Assembly (NCBI RefSeq): GCF_002354895.1 | Contig: NZ_CP023439.1 | Coordinates: 434,001-498,000 of the forward strand | Direction: 5' to 3' | Length of the DNA: 64,000 nucleotides | Origin: Thauera sp. K11 | GTDB lineage: Bacteria > Pseudomonadota > Gammaproteobacteria > Burkholderiales > Rhodocyclaceae | Shown: in pieces, positions 53,690 to 60,820 of the stretch | Layout of the letters: each line of letters starts with the position of its first letter | Position numbering within the stretch: the stretch's first letter is position 1 | Translations under genes and position numbers: made by a program | The notes under the pieces: model-generated | The model's input: the letters and a program-made list of their open reading frames with translations, nothing else | What the model was told of the DNA's origin: nothing | The model's database searches: none

Positions 53690-54976
53690 ATGCAATCGCC
53701 GCTCATCTTCCTCGTCGCAGCCAGGCGTTGCGAAATCCACGACCTCGAACAGCTCGCGCTCAGTTGCGATCTGGTGCAGGCGGTGAGCGGACTCGTCCAC
53801 CGGCTGCAGCGCGAGCGGGGAACCTCGAACCTCTATCTCGCCTCGGCCGATGCGCGCTTCGACGCGCAGCGCGCGGAGCATGTCGGTGCCACCCGCAGCG
53901 CGGAGGACGGCGTGCACACCTGGCTGGATGGCCTGGCGCCCGATGCCGGCGAGGCCGCGCCCGGAGGCGCCCGGCTGTTCACCCGCATCGCCATGGCGCT
54001 GCATGCGCTGGACGCGCTGCCGTCCCTGCGCGCGCAGGTGGCGGCGCGCCAGTGCCGCGCGGCGGAGGCCACGCAGCGCTACAGCCGCATCGTCGCGGCC
54101 CTGCTCGCGCTGGTGTTCGAGGCCGCGGACATCGCCGTCGACCCGTCGGTATCGAGGCTCCTGGTGTCGATGTTCAACCTGATGCAGGGCAAGGAATTCG
54201 CGGGGCAGGAGCGGGCGGCCGGCGCCGCGGCCTTCGCGGCCGGCCGCCTCGATGCCGATGGCGCCCAGACGCTGTCGCACCTGATCGAGGCGCAGGAACA
54301 GTGCCTCCAGCGTTTCGAGGCGTTCGGCACGGCGGACAGCCTGCGGCAGTGGCGGGCGCTGCAGGCGCTGATGCCGCTGCCGGAACTCGAGCGCCTGCGG
54401 CGCAGGCTGATGTCGTCGCCCACCGGCGGCGGGCTGGACCGCGCACTGGCGGACACCTGGTTCGACTGCTGCTCGCAGCGGCTGGACCTGATCCATCAGG
54501 CGGAGGCACATCTGGCCCGCGGGCTGAAGGACGAGTGCGCGCGGCGCATCGACGCCACCCGCGCCGAACTGGGAGATCAGGAAAGCCTGCTCGCCACCTT
54601 GTCCGCTTCCATGCCCGGCGAAGGGCTGCCTGCGCCGGCAGCAGGCGCCGAGGCCGGCGAGCCAGCCGCGGTCGACCCCGCCGGTGCCGCGGCCGAGCCG
54701 CTCGGGCCGCGCCTGACCCGTTCCATCGTGGAGACCATGCAGGCGCAGTCGCGCCGCCTGCAGCAGATGAGCGATGAACTCGCGGCGGTGCGCGCCGCGC
54801 TCGACGAACGCAAACTCGTCGAGCGCGCCAAGGGGCTGCTGATGGCGCATCACGGCGTCGGCGAGGACGAAGCCTACCGCCTGCTGCGCCAGACGGCGAT
54901 GAACCAGGGGCGCCGCCTCGTCGACGTCGCCCGCACGCTGCTGGACATGTCCGACCTGCTGCCGCCGCGGGCCTGA
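53690..54976 (+). CDS. nasR: nitrate-responsive antiterminator NasR (NIT + ANTAR domains)
   Basis: A 428-residue regulator. Residues about 10-270 match the nitrate/nitrite-sensing NIT domain, an all-helical region with ALSCDLVQAVSGLVHRLQRERGTSNLYLAS and later FNLMQGKEFAGQERA, containing the arginines expected to hold nitrate. The last 55 residues are an ANTAR RNA-binding domain (LDERKLVERAKGLLMAHHGVGEDEAYRLLRQTAMNQ). In Klebsiella NasR, nitrate binding lets ANTAR bind a leader hairpin and stop formation of a terminator ahead of the nas operon. Leaders with the matching layout occur downstream in this window. ATG 53690 is chosen from family N-termini; an ATG at 53636 would add 18 residues. Confidence 0.9.
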   Translation: MQSPLIFLVAARRCEIHDLEQLALSCDLVQAVSGLVHRLQRERGTSNLYLASADARFDAQRAEHVGATRSAEDGVHTWLDGLAPDAGEAAPGGARLFTRIAMALHALDALPSLRAQVAARQCRAAEATQRYSRIVAALLALVFEAADIAVDPSVSRLLVSMFNLMQGKEFAGQERAAGAAAFAAGRLDADGAQTLSHLIEAQEQCLQRFEAFGTADSLRQWRALQALMPLPELERLRRRLMSSPTGGGLDRALADTWFDCCSQRLDLIHQAEAHLARGLKDECARRIDATRAELGDQESLLATLSASMPGEGLPAPAAGAEAGEPAAVDPAGAAAEPLGPRLTRSIVETMQAQSRRLQQMSDELAAVRAALDERKLVERAKGLLMAHHGVGEDEAYRLLRQTAMNQGRRLVDVARTLLDMSDLLPPRA

Positions 54977-55002
54977 GCGCGGTCCGGCACGGGAGAGCCC
55001 GC

Positions 55003-55051
55003 CGCACCAGTGCCGTGCGGTCCCGCCCATCCGTCGCACTGCCGCAGTGCG
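55003..55051 (+). promoter_or_regulatory. two NtrC-like binding sites upstream of ABC ATPase gene
   Basis: CGCACC-AGTGC-CGTGCG (55003-55019) and CGCACT-GCCGC-AGTGCG (55035-55051) both follow the NtrC pattern GCACY-N5-RGTGC (consensus TGCACC-N5-GGTGCA). Their centres are 32 bases apart, about three helical turns, and about 70-105 bases before the -24 element. The second also makes a hairpin that could be mistaken for a terminator of nasR, but it lacks a T-run. Confidence 0.6.
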
Positions 55052-55113
55052 GCGGATCGGGAAAAGTCTCGCGCTTGCGCCTCGTCGCCCGCAGCCGTGT
55101 GCTCCTGCAAACC

Positions 55114-55130
55114 TGGCACGGATGATGCAT
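55114..55130 (+). promoter_or_regulatory. sigma-54 promoter of ABC ATPase gene
   Basis: TGGCACG-GATG-ATGCAT: GG at 55115-55116 and GC at 55127-55128 with exactly 10 bases between. Only the first base of the -12 block departs from TTGC. Predicted start of transcription is about 55139-55140. Confidence 0.75.
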
Positions 55131-55145
55131 CACAACGCGTCGAGA

Positions 55146-55163
55146 CGGGCCAAAGGCGGCCCG
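55146..55163 (+). promoter_or_regulatory. ANTAR-type hexaloop hairpin in ATPase leader
   Basis: A perfect 6-bp stem CGGGCC/GGCCCG closes the six-base loop AAAGGC, with A at loop position 1 and G at position 4, the bases known to matter for ANTAR binding. It starts about 7 bases into the predicted transcript. A second six-base-loop hairpin (CGGG/CCCG closing CGCAGT) follows but lacks the A/G pattern. Confidence 0.6.
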
Positions 55164-55200
55164 CGCAGGCGGGCGCAGTCCCGGCATCGCTGCACAGGAC

Positions 55201-55258
55201 AACGGCGTCCATTCCTGCCCGGCACGGTTCGCGGGCAGGAATGGACGCCGTTTCTCTT
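55201..55258 (+). terminator. strong intrinsic terminator (attenuator) before ABC ATPase gene
   Basis: A perfect 21-bp stem (55201-55221 with 55232-55252), 10-base loop, followed by TCTCTTT. It lies about 60 bases into the leader and 106 bases before the coding start, so without antitermination the gene would not be transcribed. Confidence 0.88.
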
Positions 55259-55363
55259 TCGCTCGTACCGGAAGGGCCTGCGCGTGCCGCCGCGGTCCGG
55301 CGGATGCCGCACGCGCATCGCGCCGCCTGCACGGACAGACGCGTTGAGAGAGGAGACGGCAAC

Positions 55364-56155
55364 ATGAGAAAGATCGTGCGCATCGAAGACGTCGGCCAGA
55401 CGTTCGACACGAAGAACGGCAGGCTGGCCGCACTGTGCGGCATCACGCTCGACATCCACGAGGGCGAGTGCATCGGCCTGGTCGGCCCCGCCGGCTGCGG
55501 CAAGTCCACGCTGCTCAACCTGATCGCCGGCCTCGCCCGGCCCAGCACCGGCGTGATCCTGTGCAACGGCCGCCCGGTCGCCGGCCCCGCGCCCGAGCGC
55601 ACGCTGGTGTTCCAGAACCATGCGCTGCTGCCGTGGCTGACCTGCTTCGACAACGTCTATCTCGCGGTCGAGCGCGTGTTCGGCGGCCGGGAGGGCAAGG
55701 CCGGGCTCAAGCAGCGCACGCACGACGCGCTCGCCCGGGTCGGCCTGGCCCATGCCGAGACCCGGTTTCCCCACGAGATCCCGGCCGGCATGAAGCAGCG
55801 CGTCGGCCTGGCGCGCGCGCTGTCGATGCAGCCGCGCATCCTGCTGCTGGACGACCCGTTTGCCGCCCTCGACACGCCGGTACGCGTCGACCTGCAGGAT
55901 GAACTGCTGAAGATCCTCGCCGCCACCGGCACCACCGTGGTCATGGCGACGCACGACGTCGACGAGGCGGTGCTGCTGTCGGACCGCGTGGCGATGCTGA
56001 CCAGGGGGCCGGGCGCCACCCTCGGCGGCATCCTCGAACCGGGGCGCGGGCGTCCGCACGATCGCCTCGCGCGCACCCGGGAGGCGGCATTTTCCGAGGC
56101 GCGCGCGAAGCTGTCGGCCTTCCTCGAAAACCAGCCGCTGCGCCACGCAGCCTGA
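55364..56155 (+). CDS. orphan NrtD/SsuB-like ABC transporter ATPase
   Basis: A 263-residue ABC ATPase of the nitrate/sulfonate/taurine class. Walker A GPAGCGKST (residues 41-49), Q-loop LVFQNH (Gln84) and H-loop MATHDVDEA (His197) are normal. Two key sites are altered: the ABC signature, normally LSGGM, is IPAGM (139-143), and Walker B reads LLLDDPFAALD, with Asp164 in place of the catalytic Glu. There is no adjacent permease (NrtB) or binding protein (NrtA). AGAGGAG precedes ATG 55364. It may serve a permease encoded elsewhere, or act as a regulatory ATPase. Its own sigma-54 promoter and attenuator tie it to nitrate control. Confidence 0.85.
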   Translation: MRKIVRIEDVGQTFDTKNGRLAALCGITLDIHEGECIGLVGPAGCGKSTLLNLIAGLARPSTGVILCNGRPVAGPAPERTLVFQNHALLPWLTCFDNVYLAVERVFGGREGKAGLKQRTHDALARVGLAHAETRFPHEIPAGMKQRVGLARALSMQPRILLLDDPFAALDTPVRVDLQDELLKILAATGTTVVMATHDVDEAVLLSDRVAMLTRGPGATLGGILEPGRGRPHDRLARTREAAFSEARAKLSAFLENQPLRHAA

Positions 56156-56246
56156 TCGCCGCCGTCCCAGCCGTGCCGGGCAGCCGGCCGCCACGGCGGT
56201 CCGCCGCCCGGCCTGCTTTCCGCATTCCGCCACGTCAGGCACGGGC

Positions 56247-56293
56247 TGCGATGTTGTGGTGCAGCAAGGCGGCGGATGCACCAGCGCGGTGCC
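56247..56293 (+). promoter_or_regulatory. NtrC-like sites upstream of nirB
   Basis: TGCACC-AGCGC-GGTGCC (56277-56293) matches the NtrC consensus TGCACC-N5-GGTGCA in all but one base. A weaker site, TGCGAT-GTTGT-GGTGCA (56247-56263), lies 30 bases (three turns) upstream. The strong site is about 100 bases before the -24 element. Confidence 0.75.
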
Positions 56294-56380
56294 CCGATGT
56301 GCCTGCGATTGGTGCGGAAAGGGTGTGAGGTTGAGTTTTTTCATTTATGGAAACAACGGCTTGTATCGAATTGTCGATGC

Positions 56381-56397
56381 TGGCACCGATCCTGCTT
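56381..56397 (+). promoter_or_regulatory. sigma-54 promoter of nirBD
   Basis: TGGCACC-GATC-CTGCTT: GG at 56382-56383 and GC at 56394-56395 with 10 bases between. Predicted transcription start about 56406. Confidence 0.78.
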
Positions 56398-56411
56398 GGT
56401 AGCCGGCATCG

Positions 56412-56433
56412 GCCGGGGCAACGGTGTCCCGGC
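56412..56433 (+). promoter_or_regulatory. ANTAR-type hexaloop hairpin in nirB leader
   Basis: GCCGGGGC/GTCCCGGC (8 bp with one G-U) closes the six-base loop AACGGT: A at position 1, G at position 4. It starts about 6 bases into the transcript, the same place as in the ATPase leader. A second hairpin with loop GATGCA follows (56434-56457). Confidence 0.65.
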
Positions 56434-56460
56434 GCAGTGCTTGATGCAGAGCATGCGGAC

Positions 56461-56520
56461 AACGGCGTCCGCCATCGCTCGGGATTCGACGATCCCGGCG
56501 ATGGCGCGACGCCGTTTTTT
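56461..56520 (+). terminator. attenuator terminator before nirB
   Basis: The arms at 56461-56478 and 56498-56516 pair with one bulge and enclose a further 6-bp hairpin (56480-56485 with 56492-56497). Six T follow (56515-56520). It stands 27 bases before the nirB start. Its outer arms share AACGGCGTC with the terminator before the ATPase gene. Confidence 0.9.
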
Positions 56521-56546
56521 ATTGCCTCTTGAGTAGTGGAGCCGCC

Positions 56547-59006
56547 ATGAAGAAACAGAAACTCGTCCTCGTCGGCAACGGCATGGCCGGAGTTCGCACG
56601 ATCGAAGAGCTGCTGAAGCTCGCCCCCGACCTGTACGACATCACCGTGTTCGGTGCGGAGCCGCACGGCAACTACAACCGCATCCTGCTGTCGCCGGTGC
56701 TGGCGGGCGAGATGACGCTGCCCGAGATCATGCTCAACGATCTGGACTGGTATCGCGACAACGGCGTCATGCTGCACTCCGGCAGCAAGGTGACGAAGAT
56801 CGACCGCGTGAACCGCCGGGTGGTCGCCGAGGACGGCACCGAGGCGGAGTACGACCGCCTGCTGCTCGCCACCGGCTCCACGCCCTTCATCCCGCCGATT
56901 CCCGGCAACGAGCTGCCCGGCGTGCTCGGCTACCGCGACATCGCCGACACCGAGGCGATGATCGAGGCCGCGGCCCGCCACCGGCACGCGGTGGTGATCG
57001 GCGCCGGCCTGCTCGGCCTGGAGGCCGCCAACGGCCTGATGCTGCGCGGCATGGACGTCACCGTGGTGCATCTGGCCGACTGGATCATGGAGCGTCAGCT
57101 CGACAAGGCCGCCGCCGACATGTTGCAGGCCTCGCTCGAGGCCAAGGGCATGAAGTTCCTGCTCGCGCGCCAGACCGAGGCGCTGATCCAGGGGGAGTCG
57201 GGCCGGGTGTGCGCGGTGCGCTTCAAGGACGGCATGCAGATCCCGGCCGAACTGGTGGTCGTCGCCGCCGGCATCCGCCCCAACTATGCGCTGGCCGAAT
57301 CCGCCGGCCTGTACTGCGGCAGCGGCCGGGTGCGCGGCATCCACGTCTCGGACACGCTGCAGACGGTGACCGATCCGCGCATCTACGCGGTGGGCGAGTG
57401 CGTCGCGCACCGCGGCACCGTGTATGGCCTGGTGGCGCCGCTGTTCGAGCAGGGCAAGGTGTGCGCCAACCACCTGGCCCATTTCGGCATCGGCCGCTAC
57501 CAGGGCTCGGTGACCTCGACCAAGCTCAAGGTCACCGGCATCGACGTGTTCTCCGCGGGCGACTTCGGCGGCGGCAAGGACACCGAGGACATCGTGCTGC
57601 ACGACAGGCAGGGCGGCGTCTACAAGCGCCTGGTCATCCGCGACAACCACATCGTCGGCTCGGTGCTGTACGGCGATACCGCCGACGGCGCCTGGTACTT
57701 CCAGTTGATGAAGGACCAGCAGGACATCCACGAGATCCGCGACCACCTGATGTTCGGCCAGAACCACCTCGGCGACGTCGGCCACAAGGGCGAGAACCGC
57801 GCCGCGGGCATGCCCGACACCGCCGAGGTGTGCGGCTGCAACGGCGTGTGCAAGGGCACGATCGTCAAGGCGATCAAGGAAAAGGGCCTGTTCACGCTGG
57901 ACGAGGTCAAGAAGCACACCAAGGCGGCTTCCTCCTGCGGGTCGTGCACCGGCCTCGTCGAACAGATCCTCGCTTCCACCGTGGGCGGCGCCTACCAGGC
58001 GGTGAGCGCCGCCGACAAGCCGCTGTGCGGCTGTACCGAGCATTCGCACAAGATCGTGCGCGAGGCGATCGTCAAGCACCGCCTGACGGCCAAGGAGGCG
58101 GTGTTCGGCATGCTGAACTGGCGCACGCCGGACGGCTGCGAGAAATGCCGCCCGGCGATCAACTACTACCTGATCTCGAGCTGGCCGCACGAGGCCGCGG
58201 ACGATCCGCAGTCGCGCTTCATCAACGAACGGGCGCACGCCAACATCCAGAAGGACGGCACCTATTCGGTCGTGCCGCGCATGTGGGGCGGCCTCACCAC
58301 GCCGGCCGAATTGCGCGCCATCGCCGACGCGGCGGAGAAGTACGAGGTGCCCACCGTCAAGGTGACGGGCGGCCAGCGCATCGACCTGCTCGGCGTGAAG
58401 AAGGAAGACCTGCCGAAGATCTGGGCCGACCTCAACGCTGCCGGCATGGTGTCGGGCCATGCCTACGGCAAGTCGATCCGCACCGTGAAGACCTGCGTCG
58501 GCGCCGAGCACTGCCGCTTCGGCACCCAGTTGGCGATGGACATGGGCGTCAAGCTCGAGAAGATGCTGTTCGACATGTACGCGCCGCACAAGGTCAAGCT
58601 CGCGGTGTCCGGCTGTCCGCGCAACTGCGCCGAAGCCGGCATCAAGGACGTGGGCGTGATCGGCGTCGATTCCGGCTACGAGCTTTACATCGGCGGCAAC
58701 GGCGGCATCAAGACCGAGGTGGCGCAGTACCTGTGCAAGGTGGCGAGCGACGAGGAAGTCTTGGAATACGCCGGCGCCTTCCTGCAGTTGTACCGCGAGG
58801 AAGGCTGGTACCTCGAGCGCACCTGCCACTACCTCGAGCGCGTGGGCCTCGACCACGTGAAGGCGCGCATCGTCGAGGACGGCGAGATGCGCCGCGCGCT
58901 GCACGCCCGCCTGCTCGATTCGCTGAAGAACGCCCGCGACCCGTGGGCGGCCAGCCGCGAGGGCGAGGCGGCCAGGCAGTTCATCCCGCTCAAGGTCGAA
59001 GCCTGA
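56547..59006 (+). CDS. nirB: assimilatory nitrite reductase (NADH) large subunit
   Basis: NirB reduces nitrite to ammonium with six electrons from NADH in the cytoplasm. The 819-residue protein has an N-terminal FAD/NAD domain (residues 4-about 400; LVLVGNGMAGVRTIEEL), BFD-like [2Fe-2S] modules (about 428-500; CGCNGVCKG, SSCGSCTG, LCGCTEHSH), the ferredoxin-like half domain, and the siroheme/[4Fe-4S] domain with ligands TCVGAEHCRFG (about 648) and SGCPRNCAEAG (about 688). ATG 56547 follows the attenuator. nirD is 35 bases downstream. Confidence 0.97.
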   Translation: MKKQKLVLVGNGMAGVRTIEELLKLAPDLYDITVFGAEPHGNYNRILLSPVLAGEMTLPEIMLNDLDWYRDNGVMLHSGSKVTKIDRVNRRVVAEDGTEAEYDRLLLATGSTPFIPPIPGNELPGVLGYRDIADTEAMIEAAARHRHAVVIGAGLLGLEAANGLMLRGMDVTVVHLADWIMERQLDKAAADMLQASLEAKGMKFLLARQTEALIQGESGRVCAVRFKDGMQIPAELVVVAAGIRPNYALAESAGLYCGSGRVRGIHVSDTLQTVTDPRIYAVGECVAHRGTVYGLVAPLFEQGKVCANHLAHFGIGRYQGSVTSTKLKVTGIDVFSAGDFGGGKDTEDIVLHDRQGGVYKRLVIRDNHIVGSVLYGDTADGAWYFQLMKDQQDIHEIRDHLMFGQNHLGDVGHKGENRAAGMPDTAEVCGCNGVCKGTIVKAIKEKGLFTLDEVKKHTKAASSCGSCTGLVEQILASTVGGAYQAVSAADKPLCGCTEHSHKIVREAIVKHRLTAKEAVFGMLNWRTPDGCEKCRPAINYYLISSWPHEAADDPQSRFINERAHANIQKDGTYSVVPRMWGGLTTPAELRAIADAAEKYEVPTVKVTGGQRIDLLGVKKEDLPKIWADLNAAGMVSGHAYGKSIRTVKTCVGAEHCRFGTQLAMDMGVKLEKMLFDMYAPHKVKLAVSGCPRNCAEAGIKDVGVIGVDSGYELYIGGNGGIKTEVAQYLCKVASDEEVLEYAGAFLQLYREEGWYLERTCHYLERVGLDHVKARIVEDGEMRRALHARLLDSLKNARDPWAASREGEAARQFIPLKVEA

Positions 59007-59041
59007 GCGCGGCCGCATTCCCGGACAACGAGGACGAAGAC

Positions 59042-59353
59042 ATGAGCAACTGGAAACCGGTGTGCCTGCTCGAGGACATCCCCCGGCTCGGTGCGCGCGT
59101 CGTGCAGCGCGCCGCCGGCGGTGACATCGCCATCTTCCGCAACGCCGACGACGAGGTCTTCGCGCTGCACGACAAGTGCCCGCACAAGGGCGGCCCGCTG
59201 TCGCAGGGCATCGTGCACGACCGCAAGGTCACCTGCCCGCTGCACGGCTGGAACATCGGACTGCAGGACGGCCGGGCGGTGGCGCCGGATGCCGGCCATT
59301 GCGGCCGCTTCGAGGTGAAGGTCGAGGAGGGCCGGGTCTTCCTCGCCGTCTGA
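59042..59353 (+). CDS. nirD: nitrite reductase (NADH) small subunit
   Basis: A 103-residue Rieske-fold protein partnering NirB. Complete Rieske ligands are present: CPHKG (Cys46, His48) and CPLHGW (Cys65, His68), so it may carry a [2Fe-2S] cluster, unlike E. coli NirD, which lacks them. ATG 59042 has GAGGACGAAGAC upstream. Confidence 0.95.
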   Translation: MSNWKPVCLLEDIPRLGARVVQRAAGGDIAIFRNADDEVFALHDKCPHKGGPLSQGIVHDRKVTCPLHGWNIGLQDGRAVAPDAGHCGRFEVKVEEGRVFLAV

Positions 59354-59378
59354 GGGGCGCGCGCGGTTCGCCGCGTCC

Positions 59379-59415
59379 CGCACCGACTTGGGTTGCAGTG
59401 CACAAGAAAGGTGCG
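59379..59415 (+). promoter_or_regulatory. NtrC-like sites upstream of narK
   Basis: TGCACA-AGAAA-GGTGCG (59399-59415) matches the NtrC consensus in 10 of 12 arm bases. A weaker half-conserved site, CGCACC-GACTT-GGGTTG (59379-59395), is centred 20 bases upstream, two turns. The strong site is about 60 bases before the -24 element. Confidence 0.7.
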
Positions 59416-59466
59416 CGACGGCCCCGAAAAGGGCGGAAAACCGCCGGAAAAACAGGCATTTCCCCG

Positions 59467-59483
59467 TGGCACGGCGGTTGCTT
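59467..59483 (+). promoter_or_regulatory. sigma-54 promoter of narK-kinase-nasA
   Basis: TGGCACG-GCGG-TTGCTT is an essentially perfect sigma-54 -24/-12 element: GG at 59468-59469, GC at 59480-59481. Predicted start near 59492. Confidence 0.88.
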
Positions 59484-59490
59484 AGGAAAA

Positions 59491-59524
59491 GACGGAACAG
59501 CGTCGGGTCCGCCAACGAGGGCGG
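59491..59524 (+). promoter_or_regulatory. double hexaloop ANTAR-type element in narK leader
   Basis: Two hairpins in tandem with a four-base linker: GACG-GAACAG-CGTC (59491-59504) and CCGCC-AACGAG-GGCGG (59509-59524). Both loops have six bases; the second has A at 1 and G at 4. No T-run terminator follows. A stem CATGCGC/GCGCATG (59544-59550 with 59573-59579) ends five bases before the GGAG ribosome site instead. Confidence 0.6.
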
Positions 59525-59594
59525 GTCCATCTGGCAACGGGGTCATGCGCTGAAACATCCTGCACCGACGGTGCGCATGATCCTGGAGCTGAAC

Positions 59595-60809
59595 ATGGAC
59601 AAGAAATCCTTTCTGCAGGCCGGCCACACGCCCACGCTGATCGCCGCCTTCCTGTATTTCGATCTGGCCTTCATGGTCTGGGTGCTGCTCGGCCCGCTGG
59701 CCGTCGGCATCGCCGCCGACCTCGGCCTGTCCCACGCCGAGAAGGGGCTGATGGTGGCGACGCCCGTGCTGGCCGGGGCGGTGCTGCGCATCGTCATGGG
59801 CGTACTGGTCGATCGCCTGTCGCCGAAGACGGCGGGCATCATCGGCCAGATCATCGTCATCGCCGCGCTGTGCTATGCATGGCTCGCCGGCGTGCATTCC
59901 TTCGCCGAGGTGCTGGTGCTGGGCGGCTTCCTCGGCGTCGCCGGGGCGTCGTTCGCCGCCGCGCTGCCGCTGGCCTCGCGCTGGTATCCGCCCGAGCACC
60001 AGGGCACCGCGATGGGCATCGCCGGTGCCGGCAACTCCGGCACCGCGTTCGCCGCGCTGTTCGCTCCGGGCCTGGCGATGGCCTTCGGCTGGACCAACGT
60101 GTTCGGCCTCGCGCTGATCCCGCTGGCCATCGTCTTCGTCGCCTACTGCGTGATGGCCAAGGACGCGCCCGACGCGCCGCCGCCCAAGACCTTCGGCGAA
60201 TACCTGAAGGTGCTCAGGGACAAGGACGCCTGGTGGTTCATGTTCTTCTACGCGGTCACCTTCGGCGGCTTCGTCGGCCTGGCGTCGTCGCTGGTCATCT
60301 ACTTCAATACGCAGTACGGCCTCGACCCCAAGACGGCCGGCTTCTTCACCGCCGGCTGCGTGTTCGCCGGCTCGCTGGTGCGGCCGATCGGCGGCAACGT
60401 GGCCGACCGCGTCGGCGGCGTGAAGTCGCTCACCGTCATGTACGTCCTTGCCGCGGTGTTTCTCGCCATCGTCAGCTTCGGTCTGCCCGAGGCGTGGATG
60501 GCGCTGGCGGTCTTCGTCGGCGCCATGCTGGCGCTGGGCATGGGCAACGGTGCGGTGTTCCAGCTCGTGCCGCAGCGCTTTCGCAGGGAGATCGGCGTGA
60601 TGACCGGGCTGGTCGGCATGGCGGGCGGTGTCGGCGGCTTCTACCTCGCATCGTCGCTGGGCTATTCCAAGCAGATGACCGGCAGCTACCAGGCCGGCTT
60701 CCTGATCTTCGCCGCGCTCGCGGTGTCGGCGCTGATCGGCCTCACCGCGGTGAAGACGCGCTGGCGCACCACCTGGGGTGCGGCGCACCTGACCTCGGCG
60801 AAGATCTGA
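59595..60809 (+). CDS. narK: nitrate/nitrite transporter, NNP family of MFS
   Basis: A 404-residue transporter with 12 membrane helices. Nitrate-signature motifs are visible in helix 5 (GIAGAGNSGTAFAALFAPG) and helix 11 (GLVGMAGGVGGFYLASSLG), with the substrate Arg in MVATPVLAGAVLRIVMG and a second Arg in GSLVRPIGGNVADRVGG. It imports nitrate for assimilation. ATG 59595 has TGGAG upstream; the longer open frame from 59388 runs across the promoter and is rejected. The kinase/phosphatase gene follows after 11 bases. Confidence 0.95.
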   Translation: MDKKSFLQAGHTPTLIAAFLYFDLAFMVWVLLGPLAVGIAADLGLSHAEKGLMVATPVLAGAVLRIVMGVLVDRLSPKTAGIIGQIIVIAALCYAWLAGVHSFAEVLVLGGFLGVAGASFAAALPLASRWYPPEHQGTAMGIAGAGNSGTAFAALFAPGLAMAFGWTNVFGLALIPLAIVFVAYCVMAKDAPDAPPPKTFGEYLKVLRDKDAWWFMFFYAVTFGGFVGLASSLVIYFNTQYGLDPKTAGFFTAGCVFAGSLVRPIGGNVADRVGGVKSLTVMYVLAAVFLAIVSFGLPEAWMALAVFVGAMLALGMGNGAVFQLVPQRFRREIGVMTGLVGMAGGVGGFYLASSLGYSKQMTGSYQAGFLIFAALAVSALIGLTAVKTRWRTTWGAAHLTSAKI

Positions 60810-60820
60810 GGCCGCCGTCC

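Larger units (their letters stand above)
56156..56546 (+). other. nirB control region
   Basis: 391 bases without a gene. It holds two NtrC-like sites, a sigma-54 promoter, an ANTAR-type hairpin and a terminator, listed separately. A T-rich patch (56333-56346) lies between the NtrC sites and the promoter and could help DNA bending. Ribosome site GTGGAG precedes nirB. Confidence 0.7.

Noticed and set aside
55031..55055. Hairpin just after nasR as its terminator
   Set aside because: There is no T-run after the 11-bp stem, and its arms fit the NtrC pattern GCACT-N5-AGTGC in the right place before a sigma-54 promoter, so an enhancer site explains it better.
59388..59594. N-terminal extension of NarK
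   Set aside because: The frame crosses the NtrC sites and sigma-54 promoter and lies before the predicted transcription start; ATG 59595 has the ribosome site.
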